Below, piece by piece: positions 1 through 8,157 of a stretch of DNA of 41,947 nt. The position numbers were made by a program, and so were the translations under genes. Within the stretch, counting starts at the first letter, position 1. The number at the start of each line of letters is the position of its first letter. The notes under the pieces were generated by a model, which saw only the letters and a program-made list of their open reading frames with translations, did no database searches and was not told the DNA's origin. Source of the DNA: an uncultured Clostridia bacterium (GTDB lineage: Bacteria; Bacillota; Clostridia; TANB77; CAG-508); assembly GCA_934141475.1 (NCBI GenBank), contig CAKPCG010000015.1:1-41947 (forward strand). Reading direction: 5' to 3'.

Positions 1-514
1 TTTATGGTCTGTTACTGGTACACATTTCATAAAATATGGCTTTACAAGTTCAGGATATTCTCTTACAGCTGTTTCCATATCTGTATAAATAACTCCTTGC
101 TCTAGTAATTCTTCTTTCATACTATGATAAACAACCTCAGAATCATATTGTGCTCCAACACCTGCAAGAGATCTCTTTTCTGCTTCAGGAATTCCGAAGT
201 TTATCAAATGTGTCTTTAATCTCTTTTGGCACCTCATCCCAATTATCTGTCATTTTTGATTTTGGTCTTACATATGTTGCAATTTCATTCATATCTAATT
301 CTGATAAATCAGGCCCCCATGTCGGAAGTTCTAATTTATTATAAACTTCCAATGCTTTTAGTCTAAATTCTTCCATCCATTCTGGATCGTTTTTTTGTTT
401 TGATATTTCTTTTATTATTTCAGGGGTTAATCCCTTTTTTATTTTGAAGTCATAGTCATCTTGATTTTTTATATCATAGATGTTTCTGTTTATTTCTTCT
501 ACATTTGTTTTCAT
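1..514 (-). CDS. sufB: SufB, Fe-S cluster scaffold subunit (5' part, cut by window edge, +1 frameshift)
   Basis: N-terminal part of SufB, the scaffold subunit of the SufBC(D) complex that assembles Fe-S clusters in the cytosol. The start at 514 lies 24 bases after sufC, in the same operon. The frame reads as a standard SufB N-terminus (EWMEEFRLKAL, WGPDLSELD, WDEVPKEIKDTFDKL), then hits TGA at 185-187. Skipping one C (plus-strand G196) restores the family sequence GIPEAEKRSLAGVGAQYDSE and continues to the window edge with no further stop. The zero-frame codon at the break is CGG (194-196), followed by Asn-Ser-stop. SufB is usually needed wherever suf is the only Fe-S system, so a simple pseudogene would be surprising. 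It could be real +1 frameshifting, a sequencing error or gene decay. Family assignment is secure; the status of the frameshift is open. Confidence 0.9.
194..196 (-). other. Putative +1 frameshift site 1 (CTT CGG A) in sufB
   Basis: In minus-strand reading the zero frame is CTT CGG AAT TCC TGA. Dropping the C gives CTT GGA ATT CCT, which encodes the SufB motif Leu-Gly-Ile-Pro. Seen directly; the mechanism is inferred. Confidence 0.7.
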
Positions 515-538
515 TTTTTAATCCCTTCTGAAAATTTT

Positions 539-1279
539 TTATTTTTTATAATTTTTATATCCATTTTCCTCTATTTCTTTAGCTAGATTTTTATCTCCTG
601 TTTTTACAATTTTACCATCTACTAATATATGAACATAGTCAGGAGTTAAATTGTGCAAAATTTTAGTATTATGTGTAATTATTAAAACTGCATTTTCGTC
701 ATTTTTGTACATCTCTACACCTTTAGATACTGTTTTTATAGCGTCAACATCAAGCCCCGAATCTGTTTCATCTAAAATTGCAAGTTTGGGATTTAAAACA
801 AGCATTTGAAGAATCTCATTTTTCTTTTTTTCTCCTCCAGAAAATCCCACATTTAAGCTTCTTTCACTATATTCTGGTTTCATTTGAAGCTCTTCCATAT
901 GTTTTTTTACTTCTTCTTTAAATTTAAATATTTTAACTGGCATACCTGTAATTTTGTTTTTAGCATATTTCAAAAAGTTTGTAACTGTTATTCCTGGTAT
1001 TTCTTCTGGAAGCTGAAAAGACATAAATATTCCTTTTCTTGCAATTTCATCTGTTTTTAAATTTGTTATATCTTCACCTTCAAAAATAACACTTCCGCTT
1101 TCTTTGCTGTATGCTGGATTATTCAAAATAGCATTTGCTGTTGTTGTTTTTCCAGAACCGTTAGGCCCCATAATTACATGAATTTCTCCTTTATTTATTT
1201 TTAGATTTATACCTTTTAAAATTTCCTTTTCTCCTGCATTTACATATAAATTATTTATTTCTAATAATTTCTCACTCAT
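539..1279 (-). CDS. sufC: SufC, Fe-S assembly ATPase
   Basis: ABC-type ATPase of the SUF Fe-S cluster assembly complex; it binds SufB/SufD in the cytosol and is not a transporter. At 246 aa it has the usual length. Walker A is GPNGSGKTT near residues 38-46. The signature is FSGGEKKKNEILQM, where SufC family members carry SGGEKKR/K instead of LSGGQ. Walker B with the following D-loop is LAILDETDSGLDVDA, and the H-loop is ITHNT. It sits 8 bases after the regulator gene and 24 bases before sufB, so the three are almost certainly one transcript. Confidence 0.97.
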   Translation of the reverse strand: MSEKLLEINNLYVNAGEKEILKGINLKINKGEIHVIMGPNGSGKTTTANAILNNPAYSKESGSVIFEGEDITNLKTDEIARKGIFMSFQLPEEIPGITVTNFLKYAKNKITGMPVKIFKFKEEVKKHMEELQMKPEYSERSLNVGFSGGEKKKNEILQMLVLNPKLAILDETDSGLDVDAIKTVSKGVEMYKNDENAVLIITHNTKILHNLTPDYVHILVDGKIVKTGDKNLAKEIEENGYKNYKK

Positions 1280-1287
1280 TAAAAATC

Positions 1288-1737
1288 CTACTCCTTTTTT
1301 ATTTTTCTTCTTTTACATTCTCTGCAACGTTCTTTTGATATATCATAATTACAATTTAAATCATTTAAATTTAATACTTTATGAACATATTTTGCTAATA
1401 CATTTATAGTATTGTCCTCCATTGCTAATTTTAATCGTTCTGCTTCTCTTTTTGATGTTTCTTCGTCAAGACTTAAAACATCTTTAAAAAAAACATAAGA
1501 AATATCGTAAGCTTCTAATATTTTTTTTGCTAAGTCTATTCCTTTTTCTGTTAGTTCAATCTTGCCATATGTTTCATAATATACCAAATCATTTTCTTTT
1601 AAATTATTTATAGCTTTTGTTACACTTGGCTTACTTAAATTCATTTGTTTAGCAATATCTGTTACTCTTATTTCTTTATTTTGAATTTGCAGTACATACA
1701 TTGTTTTTAGATATTCTTCTAAGGATTTTGATATCAT
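1288..1737 (-). CDS. DtxR/MntR-type regulator heading the suf operon
   Basis: 149-aa DNA-binding protein. Residues 1-60 form the winged helix of the DtxR/MntR family (SLEEYLKTMYVL, RVTDIAKQMNLSKPSVTKAINNLKENDLV). Residues 70-115 correspond to the dimerisation and metal-binding helices. Several residues that bind metal in characterised family members look replaced: the RH before the dimer helix reads YD, and the usual E-x-x-H-x-L stretch reads RLKLAM. The C-terminal tail instead carries three cysteines, C129, C138 and C141 (NCNYDISKERCRECKRR). As first gene of the suf operon, behind a promoter with a palindrome next to the -10 box, it is probably an autoregulated repressor of Fe-S assembly. 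Sensing through the Cys cluster (Fe-S, zinc or redox) is inference. Ribosome site AAAGGAGAG precedes the ATG. Confidence 0.85.
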   Translation of the reverse strand: MISKSLEEYLKTMYVLQIQNKEIRVTDIAKQMNLSKPSVTKAINNLKENDLVYYETYGKIELTEKGIDLAKKILEAYDISYVFFKDVLSLDEETSKREAERLKLAMEDNTINVLAKYVHKVLNLNDLNCNYDISKERCRECKRRKIKKE

Positions 1738-1751
1738 TTTTCTCTCCTTTT

Positions 1752-1767
1752 GTTAACTTTGGCTAAC
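1752..1767. promoter_or_regulatory. Palindromic operator next to the suf promoter
   Basis: Imperfect palindrome GTTAACTTTGGCTAAC. On the minus strand it starts immediately after the TATAAT box, so it covers the transcription start of the regulator-sufC-sufB transcript. The GTTAGCC half resembles half-sites of DtxR-type operators. It is probably the autoregulatory site of the DtxR-like protein. Confidence 0.55.
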
Positions 1768-1796
1768 ATTATATTACTAAATCCCCTAAATGTCAA
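1768..1796 (-). promoter_or_regulatory. Consensus sigma-A promoter of the suf operon
   Basis: On the minus strand TTGACA (1791-1796), a 17-base spacer and TATAAT (1768-1773), a perfect match to consensus. The -35 box lies inside the left arm of the 1779-1820 inverted repeat. Confidence 0.85.
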
Positions 1797-1820
1797 TAGA
1801 TTTTGACATTTAGGGGATTT
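1779..1820. terminator. 18-bp perfect inverted repeat after der (terminator-like)
   Basis: Arms 1779-1796 and 1803-1820 are perfectly complementary with a 6-base loop. The hairpin begins 7 bases after the der stop codon, where a terminator is expected, but no clear U-tract follows on the minus strand. The arm also supplies the suf -35 box. Confidence 0.6.
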
Positions 1821-1827
1821 ATATATT

Positions 1828-3159
1828 TTATACAACGTCTTTTTCTAATTTTTCTCTTACAATAATTCTTATAGGTGTTCCTTCTAATCCAAATTCTTTA
1901 CGAATTTGATTTACTAAATATCTTTCATACGAAAAATGGAACAATTCTTTTTTATTAACAAATATAACAAATGTTGGTGGCTTAGTTGAAGCTTGAGTTC
2001 CATAAAATATTTTTAGCTTCTTGCCTTTATCAGATGGTGGCTGTACAATTGCAATTGCCTCATTTATTACCTGATTTAACTGACTGGTAGTAATTCTTTT
2101 AGCATTTTGCTCTGCAACATGATTTATTAGTCCAAATAGTTTATCTACTCTTTGCCCTGTTTTTGCGGAAATAAATATAATTGGAGCATAAGATAAATAT
2201 GATACTTTTTCATATATTGCTTTTTTATATTTTTCTAAAGTTCCTGTATCTTTTTCATATTCATCCCATTTGTTTACAACTATTATTATTCCTTTTCCAG
2301 CCTCATGTGCCTCTCCTGCAATTTTTGCATCTTGCTCTGTTACTCCCTCATTTGCATCTATTAGCATTAAACATACATCTGCTCTTTCTATTGCAAATAA
2401 AGATCTTAATACACTGTATTTTTCAATTTTTTCTGTTACTTTGCTTTTTCTTCTTATTCCAGCGGTGTCTATTAATATATATTTTCCGTTTTCATTTTCG
2501 TAATAAGAATCTATTGCATCACGAGTAGTACCAGCAATATCACTTACTATATTTCTATTTTCTCCAAGTATTTTATTTATAAGTGATGATTTTCCAACAT
2601 TTGGCTTCCCAATTACTGCTACTTTTATTCTTTCATTATCTTCATCCTCATTTATATCTTTAGGAAGGTTTTCATAAACTTTATCTAATACATCTCCTAT
2701 TCCTTGTGCATTACTTGCAGATACAGGCATAGGGTCTCCTATTCCTAAATTATAAAATTCATATATATCAGATTGAAATTTTTGAAAACTATCTGCTTTA
2801 TTACAAACAAGTATTATAGGCTTTTTAGATCTTTTAAGCATTAAAGCAATTTCTTCATCAGATGCAGTTACTCCTTGACGTACATCTGTTACAAATATTA
2901 TTACATCTGCTATATCTATTGCAATATTGGCCTGAAGTCTCATTTGTGAAAGTATTACATCATTTTTTTCTGGTTCAATTCCTCCTGTATCTATTAGAGT
3001 AAAGCTTCTTCCTCTCCAATTTGTTTCTCCATATATTCTATCTCTTGTAACACCTGGTGTATCTTCAACTATTGAAATTCTACTTCCCACGATATAATTA
3101 AAAAATGTTGATTTTCCAACATTAGGTCTTCCAATTATTGCTACTACTGGCTTACTCAT
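1828..3159 (-). CDS. der: GTPase Der, ribosome 50S assembly
   Basis: Tandem-domain GTPase (EngA/Der) required for 50S subunit maturation. The 443 aa fit the family. G domain 1 has GRPNVGKSTF near residue 10, DTGG and NKAD. G domain 2 has GKPNVGKSSL near residue 183, DTAG and NKWD. The C-terminal KH-like domain ends near PIRIIVREK. It lies 34 bases after pyrD and is last in the pyrFKD transcript. No residues are missing. Confidence 0.98.
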   Translation of the reverse strand: MSKPVVAIIGRPNVGKSTFFNYIVGSRISIVEDTPGVTRDRIYGETNWRGRSFTLIDTGGIEPEKNDVILSQMRLQANIAIDIADVIIFVTDVRQGVTASDEEIALMLKRSKKPIILVCNKADSFQKFQSDIYEFYNLGIGDPMPVSASNAQGIGDVLDKVYENLPKDINEDEDNERIKVAVIGKPNVGKSSLINKILGENRNIVSDIAGTTRDAIDSYYENENGKYILIDTAGIRRKSKVTEKIEKYSVLRSLFAIERADVCLMLIDANEGVTEQDAKIAGEAHEAGKGIIIVVNKWDEYEKDTGTLEKYKKAIYEKVSYLSYAPIIFISAKTGQRVDKLFGLINHVAEQNAKRITTSQLNQVINEAIAIVQPPSDKGKKLKIFYGTQASTKPPTFVIFVNKKELFHFSYERYLVNQIRKEFGLEGTPIRIIVREKLEKDVV

Positions 3160-3193
3160 TTTTTCACCTCTTCTTTTTTTACTTTTAGCTTAT

Positions 3194-4102
3194 TTAATTC
3201 ATTTTTACTTTGCCAATTAATTCTTCTACATTTTGGACATTATGTCTATTCATATAATCCTCAATTCCCTTAACCGTATTTGGTCCTGCATAAGGATCTA
3301 TAAAATTTCCGCAACCTATAGATATTGCTGTAGCTCCTGCAAGCATAAATTCCACTGCATCATTTCCATTTGTAATTCCTCCTAATCCCATTATAGGAAT
3401 CTTTACTTTTTGAGCTACTTGATATACCATTCTTACAGCAACAGGTTTTATTGCAGGTCCTGAAAGTCCTCCTGTATTATTTGCCAAAAACGGTCTTTGC
3501 TTTTCTATATCTATACTCATTCCAAGTAATGTATTTATTAAAGATACTCCATCTGCACCAGCATCTTCTACTGCTTTTGCAGTTTCAGTTATATCTGTTA
3601 CATTTGGTGTTAATTTTACAATTAAAGGCTTATCTAATACTTTTCTACATTGACTTGTTACATTTTTTACTCCTTCATATGTTGTTCCAAATGCCAAACA
3701 ACCTTGTTTTACATTTGGACAAGATAAATTAAGTTCTACAGCATCAATATCTAATTTGTTTAATATTTTACATAATTCTACATAATCCTCAACAGTATTT
3801 CCACAAGCATTTACAATTATTTTAGTATCGAACTTTCTTAAAAATGGTAAATCGTTTTGTGCAAAATATTCAACTCCTGGATTTTGTAATCCTATACTAT
3901 TTAGCATTCCAGCTGGTGTTTCACAGACTCTTGATGGTTTATTTCCGCTTCTAGGCTTTAAAGATGTTCCTTTAGTAACTACTGCACCCAATTTGCCCAA
4001 ATCATAAAATTCACTAAATTCTCTTCCATATCCAAATGTTCCTGATGCCACTGTAACAGGATTTTTTAATTTTAATCCAGCAAAATCAACTTCTAAATTC
4101 AT
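3194..4102 (-). CDS. pyrD: Dihydroorotate dehydrogenase B, catalytic subunit
   Basis: Class 1B dihydroorotate dehydrogenase: oxidises dihydroorotate to orotate in pyrimidine synthesis, passing electrons to PyrK and on to NAD+. The 302 aa form an FMN TIM barrel. The catalytic cysteine is in NLSCPNVKQG. Other FMN/substrate motifs are NSIGLQNPG, VKLTPNVTD and GLGGITNGNDAVEF. Class 1B is supported by the adjacent pyrK gene, 21 bases upstream in the operon. Confidence 0.97.
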   Translation of the reverse strand: MNLEVDFAGLKLKNPVTVASGTFGYGREFSEFYDLGKLGAVVTKGTSLKPRSGNKPSRVCETPAGMLNSIGLQNPGVEYFAQNDLPFLRKFDTKIIVNACGNTVEDYVELCKILNKLDIDAVELNLSCPNVKQGCLAFGTTYEGVKNVTSQCRKVLDKPLIVKLTPNVTDITETAKAVEDAGADGVSLINTLLGMSIDIEKQRPFLANNTGGLSGPAIKPVAVRMVYQVAQKVKIPIMGLGGITNGNDAVEFMLAGATAISIGCGNFIDPYAGPNTVKGIEDYMNRHNVQNVEELIGKVKMN

Positions 4103-4123
4103 TTTTCTCTTTCCTTTCTTATT

Positions 4124-4918
4124 TTAAAATTCAACTTTTGTTACATCAAAAACTGGTCCTTGTTTACATACGTGTGTATATTCTATGTTTTCTGTATTTT
4201 CTTGCACTTTTTTTACAGCGCAGCCTAAACATACACCTATTCCACATCCCATTTTTTCTTCTAAAGAAACAAAACATGGTATATTTTTTTGAATTGCAAG
4301 TTCTTTTATTGCTCTTAGCATAGGCATTGGCCCACAAGCAAATATACTATCAATTTTTCCATTTTCAATATCTTCTTTTAAATAATTTATTGCAAATCCA
4401 TTTTTGCCATAACTGCCATCATCTGTTGCTATACATGTACTACTAGAAATTTCTTTAAATTCATTTTCCAATACTACATAGTCTTTATTTCTGAAGCCTA
4501 GATATATATTAACATTTTTTTCATCTTTTTTTGCTTCTTTTGCAAGTTCATATAATGGGAATATTCCAATTCCCCCTCCTATTATTGCTAAATTTTCGTA
4601 TTTAGAATAATCAAATATTCCACTTCCTAATGGACCTATTACATCTATAAATTCTCCTTCTTTTTTTCTTGCTAAAATTTCTGTTCCTTTTCCTTTAACT
4701 TGAAATATAAACTCTAAAATTCCATTTTCTTTATCTAAATTATATATACTTATTGGTCTTCTTAAAAATGGATCTATATTATCAGTTACCCTGATTTCTA
4801 TAAATTGTCCACATTTAGCATTATCTACTATCTCTTTTGCATCAATACTAAATTTATATATATCATCTTTTAGTTTTTGAACCTTTACTAATTTAGCTTG
4901 TAATTGAACCTTTGGCAT
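4124..4918 (-). CDS. pyrK: Dihydroorotate dehydrogenase B, electron-transfer subunit
   Basis: 264-aa flavoprotein that couples PyrD to NAD+. It has an FAD-binding ferredoxin-reductase-type N-terminus (FLRRPISIYN), an NAD-binding part (GGGIGIFPLYELAKEA, CGPMPMLRAI) and a C-terminal [2Fe-2S] cluster with cysteines in GCGIGVCLGC and THVCKQGPVF. Order pyrF-pyrK-pyrD with 20-30 base gaps indicates one transcript. Confidence 0.96.
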   Translation of the reverse strand: MPKVQLQAKLVKVQKLKDDIYKFSIDAKEIVDNAKCGQFIEIRVTDNIDPFLRRPISIYNLDKENGILEFIFQVKGKGTEILARKKEGEFIDVIGPLGSGIFDYSKYENLAIIGGGIGIFPLYELAKEAKKDEKNVNIYLGFRNKDYVVLENEFKEISSSTCIATDDGSYGKNGFAINYLKEDIENGKIDSIFACGPMPMLRAIKELAIQKNIPCFVSLEEKMGCGIGVCLGCAVKKVQENTENIEYTHVCKQGPVFDVTKVEF

Positions 4919-4948
4919 CTTTTCTTCCTCACTTTCTCATTTTTCATA

Positions 4949-5881
4949 TTATTTTTTTATTGCTGTTATTAACTCTTTTCTCATTCTTAGTGCTTCTTCT
5001 CTTGTTGCCTTTGCATACATTTCTTCTTTGTATAAATCTTTCCATCTATCTGATTTATATGCACACATTAAACTTCTTGAAGCATTTACTATTCCTCCTA
5101 ATCCATTTTCATCAAATCCTAGTTCTATATCTTCTGCCTTGCCCCCTTGTGCTCCATAACCAGGAATTAAGAAAAATGTGTGAGGTGCTAATTTTCTTAT
5201 TTCTTTTAATTGTTCCGGATATGTTGCCCCAACAACAGCAGAAATACTACTATAGCCATATTCACCAATCAAATTTTTTCCCCATTCTTCTACAAGTGTT
5301 GCTACTTGTTCATAAACTTTTTTCCCATTTTCTAATTTTAAATCTTGAAGTTCACCTGATGATTTATTTGATGTTTTTACTAATACAAATACTCCTTTAT
5401 TATATTTTTCTGAATCATCTATAAATGGCTTTACACAGTCTGTTCCCATATATGGATTTACAGTTACAAAGTCCGCATCATATATTTTTTTCTCTACATC
5501 GTCCAATTTTGTTTTTCCTAAAAATGTATTTGAATATCCTTGTGATGTTGTTCCAATATCTCCCCTTTTTGCATCTGCAATTACTATTAAATCTTTTGAT
5601 TTTGCATATTCTACAATCTCATTAAATGCTTTTAGTCCTTCTGGTCCCATCATTTCAAAATATGCAAGCTGTGGTTTTATTGCAGGTATAATGTCATATA
5701 CTTCGTCTATTAGGCCTTTAGCAAATACAACTGCCATTTTTGCAAATCCTTCTAGGTCTTTGGAGAATTGTGATTTTATGCATTCTGGTATCATTTCATA
5801 TCTTGGGTCTATTCCCATTACTATTGGGCTGTTTTTTTCTTGTATTTTTTGGATTAGTTTGTCCATTACATTTTGGTTCAT
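4949..5881 (-). CDS. pyrF: Orotidine 5'-phosphate decarboxylase (long type)
   Basis: Last step of UMP synthesis. At 310 aa it belongs to the longer PyrF subfamily. The catalytic Lys-Asp array is in VIADAKRGDIGTTSQGY. The phosphate-binding end is FLIPGYGAQGG with GIVNASRSLM. It has ribosome site AAAGGAAG and is the first gene of pyrF-pyrK-pyrD-der. I looked for a PyrR-type attenuator upstream and saw none. Confidence 0.96.
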   Translation of the reverse strand: MNQNVMDKLIQKIQEKNSPIVMGIDPRYEMIPECIKSQFSKDLEGFAKMAVVFAKGLIDEVYDIIPAIKPQLAYFEMMGPEGLKAFNEIVEYAKSKDLIVIADAKRGDIGTTSQGYSNTFLGKTKLDDVEKKIYDADFVTVNPYMGTDCVKPFIDDSEKYNKGVFVLVKTSNKSSGELQDLKLENGKKVYEQVATLVEEWGKNLIGEYGYSSISAVVGATYPEQLKEIRKLAPHTFFLIPGYGAQGGKAEDIELGFDENGLGGIVNASRSLMCAYKSDRWKDLYKEEMYAKATREEALRMRKELITAIKK

Positions 5882-5927
5882 CTTTTAAACTTCCTTTCAA
5901 ATATTAGATTTTGTTTGTATCTATGTT

Positions 5928-5956
5928 ATTTTATCATAATTGGTGGGTATAGTAAA
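5928..5956 (-). promoter_or_regulatory. Promoter of pyrF-pyrK-pyrD-der
   Basis: Minus strand TTTACT (5951-5956), 17 bases, TAAAAT (5928-5933), about 45 bases before the pyrF ATG. Confidence 0.6.
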
Positions 5957-6120
5957 TATTTTTGGGGGAATTTCAGTAAAAAAGAGTAAACTATAAGTTT
6001 AATATATTTGCAACCTTAGGTTACATAATTATATCATACGTGAGGTTATCTATTTTTTCAATATTATTTCTATATTAGTTTCATTGTGACAGAGGAGCAA
6101 TTTAGTACATTGAAGAGTAT

Positions 6121-7690
6121 TTAATTCATATAATCCAAAATAGCTGGAGTCATAGTATTTTTATTTATATACATATTAATTGCAATAATTGTATTTCCAG
6201 CTTCTTGGCAATTCCACCTATAGTCATTAATTTTCTTTGTTTCCCAGTATAAAATTTTACTGATTGCCATGTTTATTTCATATGATATATTTATCTCTGT
6301 TCCATTAACTGTTATTTTATCTTTTTCATACATAAGTGCCGTTACTAAATTCTCCATATGAGGATATGACCCTTCCCTTTCATACAAAAACCACTTTGGC
6401 TCCGAATGTCTAGAATGCAAAAAATATACTTGTTCAGCTCTTTCTGAATTCACATCCACCAATCCATATAAAACAACATATAGTTGTGCTAATGTATGTG
6501 GATAATAATCTTTTTCTAATAAAACTTCTTTATAAGAAGAATTTTTGTATGCAAAATCATATAGTTGAAATTCTTTTTGAGAGGTCTTTTTAGAATTCCA
6601 TAAATTTTTCTCTACTGAATTCTTTATGGCTGTTGCTCTTTTATCATATTGTTGAAAGTTTGTATCTCCAAATATATTTTTGCAAATATATGATAAATCA
6701 TTATATCCGCTTATATACTTCTGAATTATCCATTAAGAAATATATAGAATATGTTTCTGTCGCTTCAGATAATCCTAGACTTTCTGAAAACACACTATTA
6801 ACAGCCTGAGCAATCAACATGATTTTTCTTTATTATCAATTAGTAATTGTTTATCCCCTGTTTTCTCTTCATACTTTCTTAATAAACTTAAAAATACCGC
6901 TGCATAGGAATCTACAGAATCATATGTTTTCTTAGTTTGCTCTGCATTTCCAATATATTTATAATCATATATTGTTCCCTTAGTTTTGTTTACATCTTCA
7001 GTTTCATTTATATGATTTAGGTGCCACAAAATATATTTTTTTACTGAATCATATGACCCAATATCCTCTAACATTCCTTGACAAGCAATTGATGCAAAAT
7101 ATGGCATAATTGTATAATTTCCTTTATCTGAAACTGTATATGTTGCAATTGCACCATTTGAATGTTGTTGGTTATTTTTTAAATAGTCTAATTGCTCATA
7201 TTTCATTTTTAATAATCTTTTTGTGCTAATTTCTTTTGAAGAATACAATGCTTGCTTTAATTCTTCTATAGAATGATATGTTATATCATTTACTTTATTT
7301 CCTTCTATATCATATGCTTCTCCAGTAATTGGATTGACATAATATTGACCCTCGAAATCCAGCCCCATTTTTTTCAAATCTTTTGAACCTATTTTTATAA
7401 AATCACCTACATATTCTTCCTTTGTAGGTAAATCTGATGTATCTCTTCCTTTAATTGCGTTAGATACTTGAATTAATTCAAAATCAGATAAATCTCCCAT
7501 CAATATTTTTTCTTGTGCTATCGAATCATTATACTTTTCAGATGACTCTTGAGCTTTTTTTAATATTCCATTATCTCCTAGAAGCATAGATATAACTACG
7601 CCGTGCTAAAATTAGTAATACAATTATTGTTACTACAAGTGCTATAAGTGTAATACCTTGTTTTTGTTTTAATTTTTCTTTAAAATTCAT
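6121..7690 (-). CDS. Pseudopilin-anchored protein with alpha/alpha-toroid-like region; frame broken three times
   Basis: Read as one gene of about 522 aa. The start at 7690 follows AGGAGGG. Residues 10-40 are a pseudopilin N-terminus (QGITLIALVVTIIVLLILAG) typical of Clostridia surface proteins with prepilin-type signals. The next part (DNGILKKAQESSEKYN) is the usual continuation. The long C-terminal part has helical repeats such as YDSVDSYAAVFLSLLRKYEE, reminiscent of six-hairpin glycosidase-like folds; this is a guess. Frame breaks: an extra C at CGG 7601-7603, a missing base (or -1 shift) in the A5 run 6823-6827, and an extra C at CGG 6707-6709. Correcting all three yields a continuous protein ending at 6121. 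Either a decaying gene or one using two CGG frameshift sites. Function unknown. Confidence 0.65.
6707..6709 (-). other. Putative +1 frameshift site 3 (AAG CGG A) in the pseudopilin gene
   Basis: Zero frame reads TAT AAG CGG ATA TAA. Dropping the C gives TAT AAG GGA TAT AAT GAT, joining exactly the frame of the downstream open stretch 6121-6462. Confidence 0.65.
6823..6827 (-). other. -1 frame break in an A5 run
   Basis: The zero frame reads GAA AAA TCA TGT TGA. The coding sense continues one base back (ATC ATG TTG ATT GCT). This equals a lost A in the run. It is not CGG-associated, so it looks like an ordinary homopolymer indel or decay. Confidence 0.6.
7601..7603 (-). other. Putative +1 frameshift site 2 (GCA CGG C) in the pseudopilin gene
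   Basis: Zero frame TTA GCA CGG CGT AGT TAT. Dropping the C gives TTA GCA GGC GTA GTT ATA, the expected Leu-Ala-Gly-Val-Val-Ile of the pseudopilin helix. Confidence 0.7.
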
Positions 7691-7746
7691 TTTTTATCCC
7701 TCCTTCTTTTCTTTGGTATTTTATACTCTTTTATTTTTACTTTCAT

Positions 7747-7775
7747 ATTGTATAATACTATTACTTTTTTTACAA
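7747..7775 (-). promoter_or_regulatory. Promoter of the pseudopilin-anchored gene
   Basis: Minus strand TTGTAA (7770-7775), 17 bases, TACAAT (7747-7752). Lies 57 bases before the start codon. Confidence 0.6.
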
Positions 7776-7794
7776 GTATATTTTTATTTAAGTT

Positions 7795-8016
7795 ATGGAT
7801 ATGATTTATGAAATTTCTAAATCAAAAGATATCTTATTATCAAGTATTGCAAGAGCCTTAGATGAAAAAACAAAAAAAGCTTATACAATAAATAGATTAA
7901 GTGATAATTTATCAAATGCTTTATCTTCATCAATAGATGAAAAATATTGTAATTTAGCAATGGATTCTTTAGGAAATAATCCAATATTTTTAATAAAAAA
8001 TTTTTGTATTTTCTAA
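7795..8016 (+). pseudogene. Transposase remnant (N-terminal fragment)
   Basis: 73-residue open frame, MDMIYEISKSKDILLSSIAR through LAMDSLGNNPIFL, which looks like the N-terminus of an IS4-type DDE transposase of Clostridia. The match stops after NPIFL; the catalytic domain is absent and no ribosome site precedes the ATG. Marks the left edge of the accessory island 8023-10798. Family recognition is from memory of similar proteins and not certain. Confidence 0.5.
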
Positions 8017-8022
8017 AAATCA

Positions 8023-8051
8023 TTGACATTCGTCTAATCTTATTGTATAAT
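8023..8051 (+). promoter_or_regulatory. Consensus promoter of the NUDIX gene
   Basis: TTGACA (8023-8028), 17 bases, TATAAT (8046-8051): perfect consensus, right after the transposase remnant. Confidence 0.85.
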
Positions 8052-8080
8052 CTTTATGTTAACTTTTTAATATTGCACAT

Positions 8081-8111
8081 CTCTGCTAATTTAAGGAGGT
8101 TAAAAGCAGAG
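8081..8111 (+). promoter_or_regulatory. Leader hairpin with a ribosome-site-like loop upstream of NUDIX
   Basis: CTCTGC (8081-8086) can pair with GCAGAG (8106-8111). The loop holds AAGGAGGT (8093-8100), an ideal Shine-Dalgarno sequence with no start codon at a workable distance. The gene's own site is AAAAGGAG before 8158. Confidence 0.4.
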
Positions 8112-8157
8112 AATTATCACTTATTGATATGCAAAAAACAAAAAGGAGAATACTACT

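Noticed and set aside
4912..5424. Long plus-strand open frame opposite pyrF (and similar ones at 2181-2528, 12177-12452, 36340-36663, 36822-37358)
   Set aside because: Leu/Phe/His-rich antisense shadows of well-supported minus-strand genes; no ribosome sites.
5882..6120. PyrR-type attenuator or riboswitch upstream of pyrF
   Set aside because: Only a promoter and a short AACCTTAGGTT palindrome are visible; no terminator/antiterminator pair.
6823..6827. A5 run as a programmed -1 frameshift heptamer
   Set aside because: A GAA AAA is not a canonical slippery heptamer and no stimulatory structure is evident; a lost base is simpler.
7817..8029. Minus-strand open frame opposite the transposase remnant
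   Set aside because: Low-complexity Leu/Ile/Phe shadow; the plus-strand reading matches transposase-like sequence.
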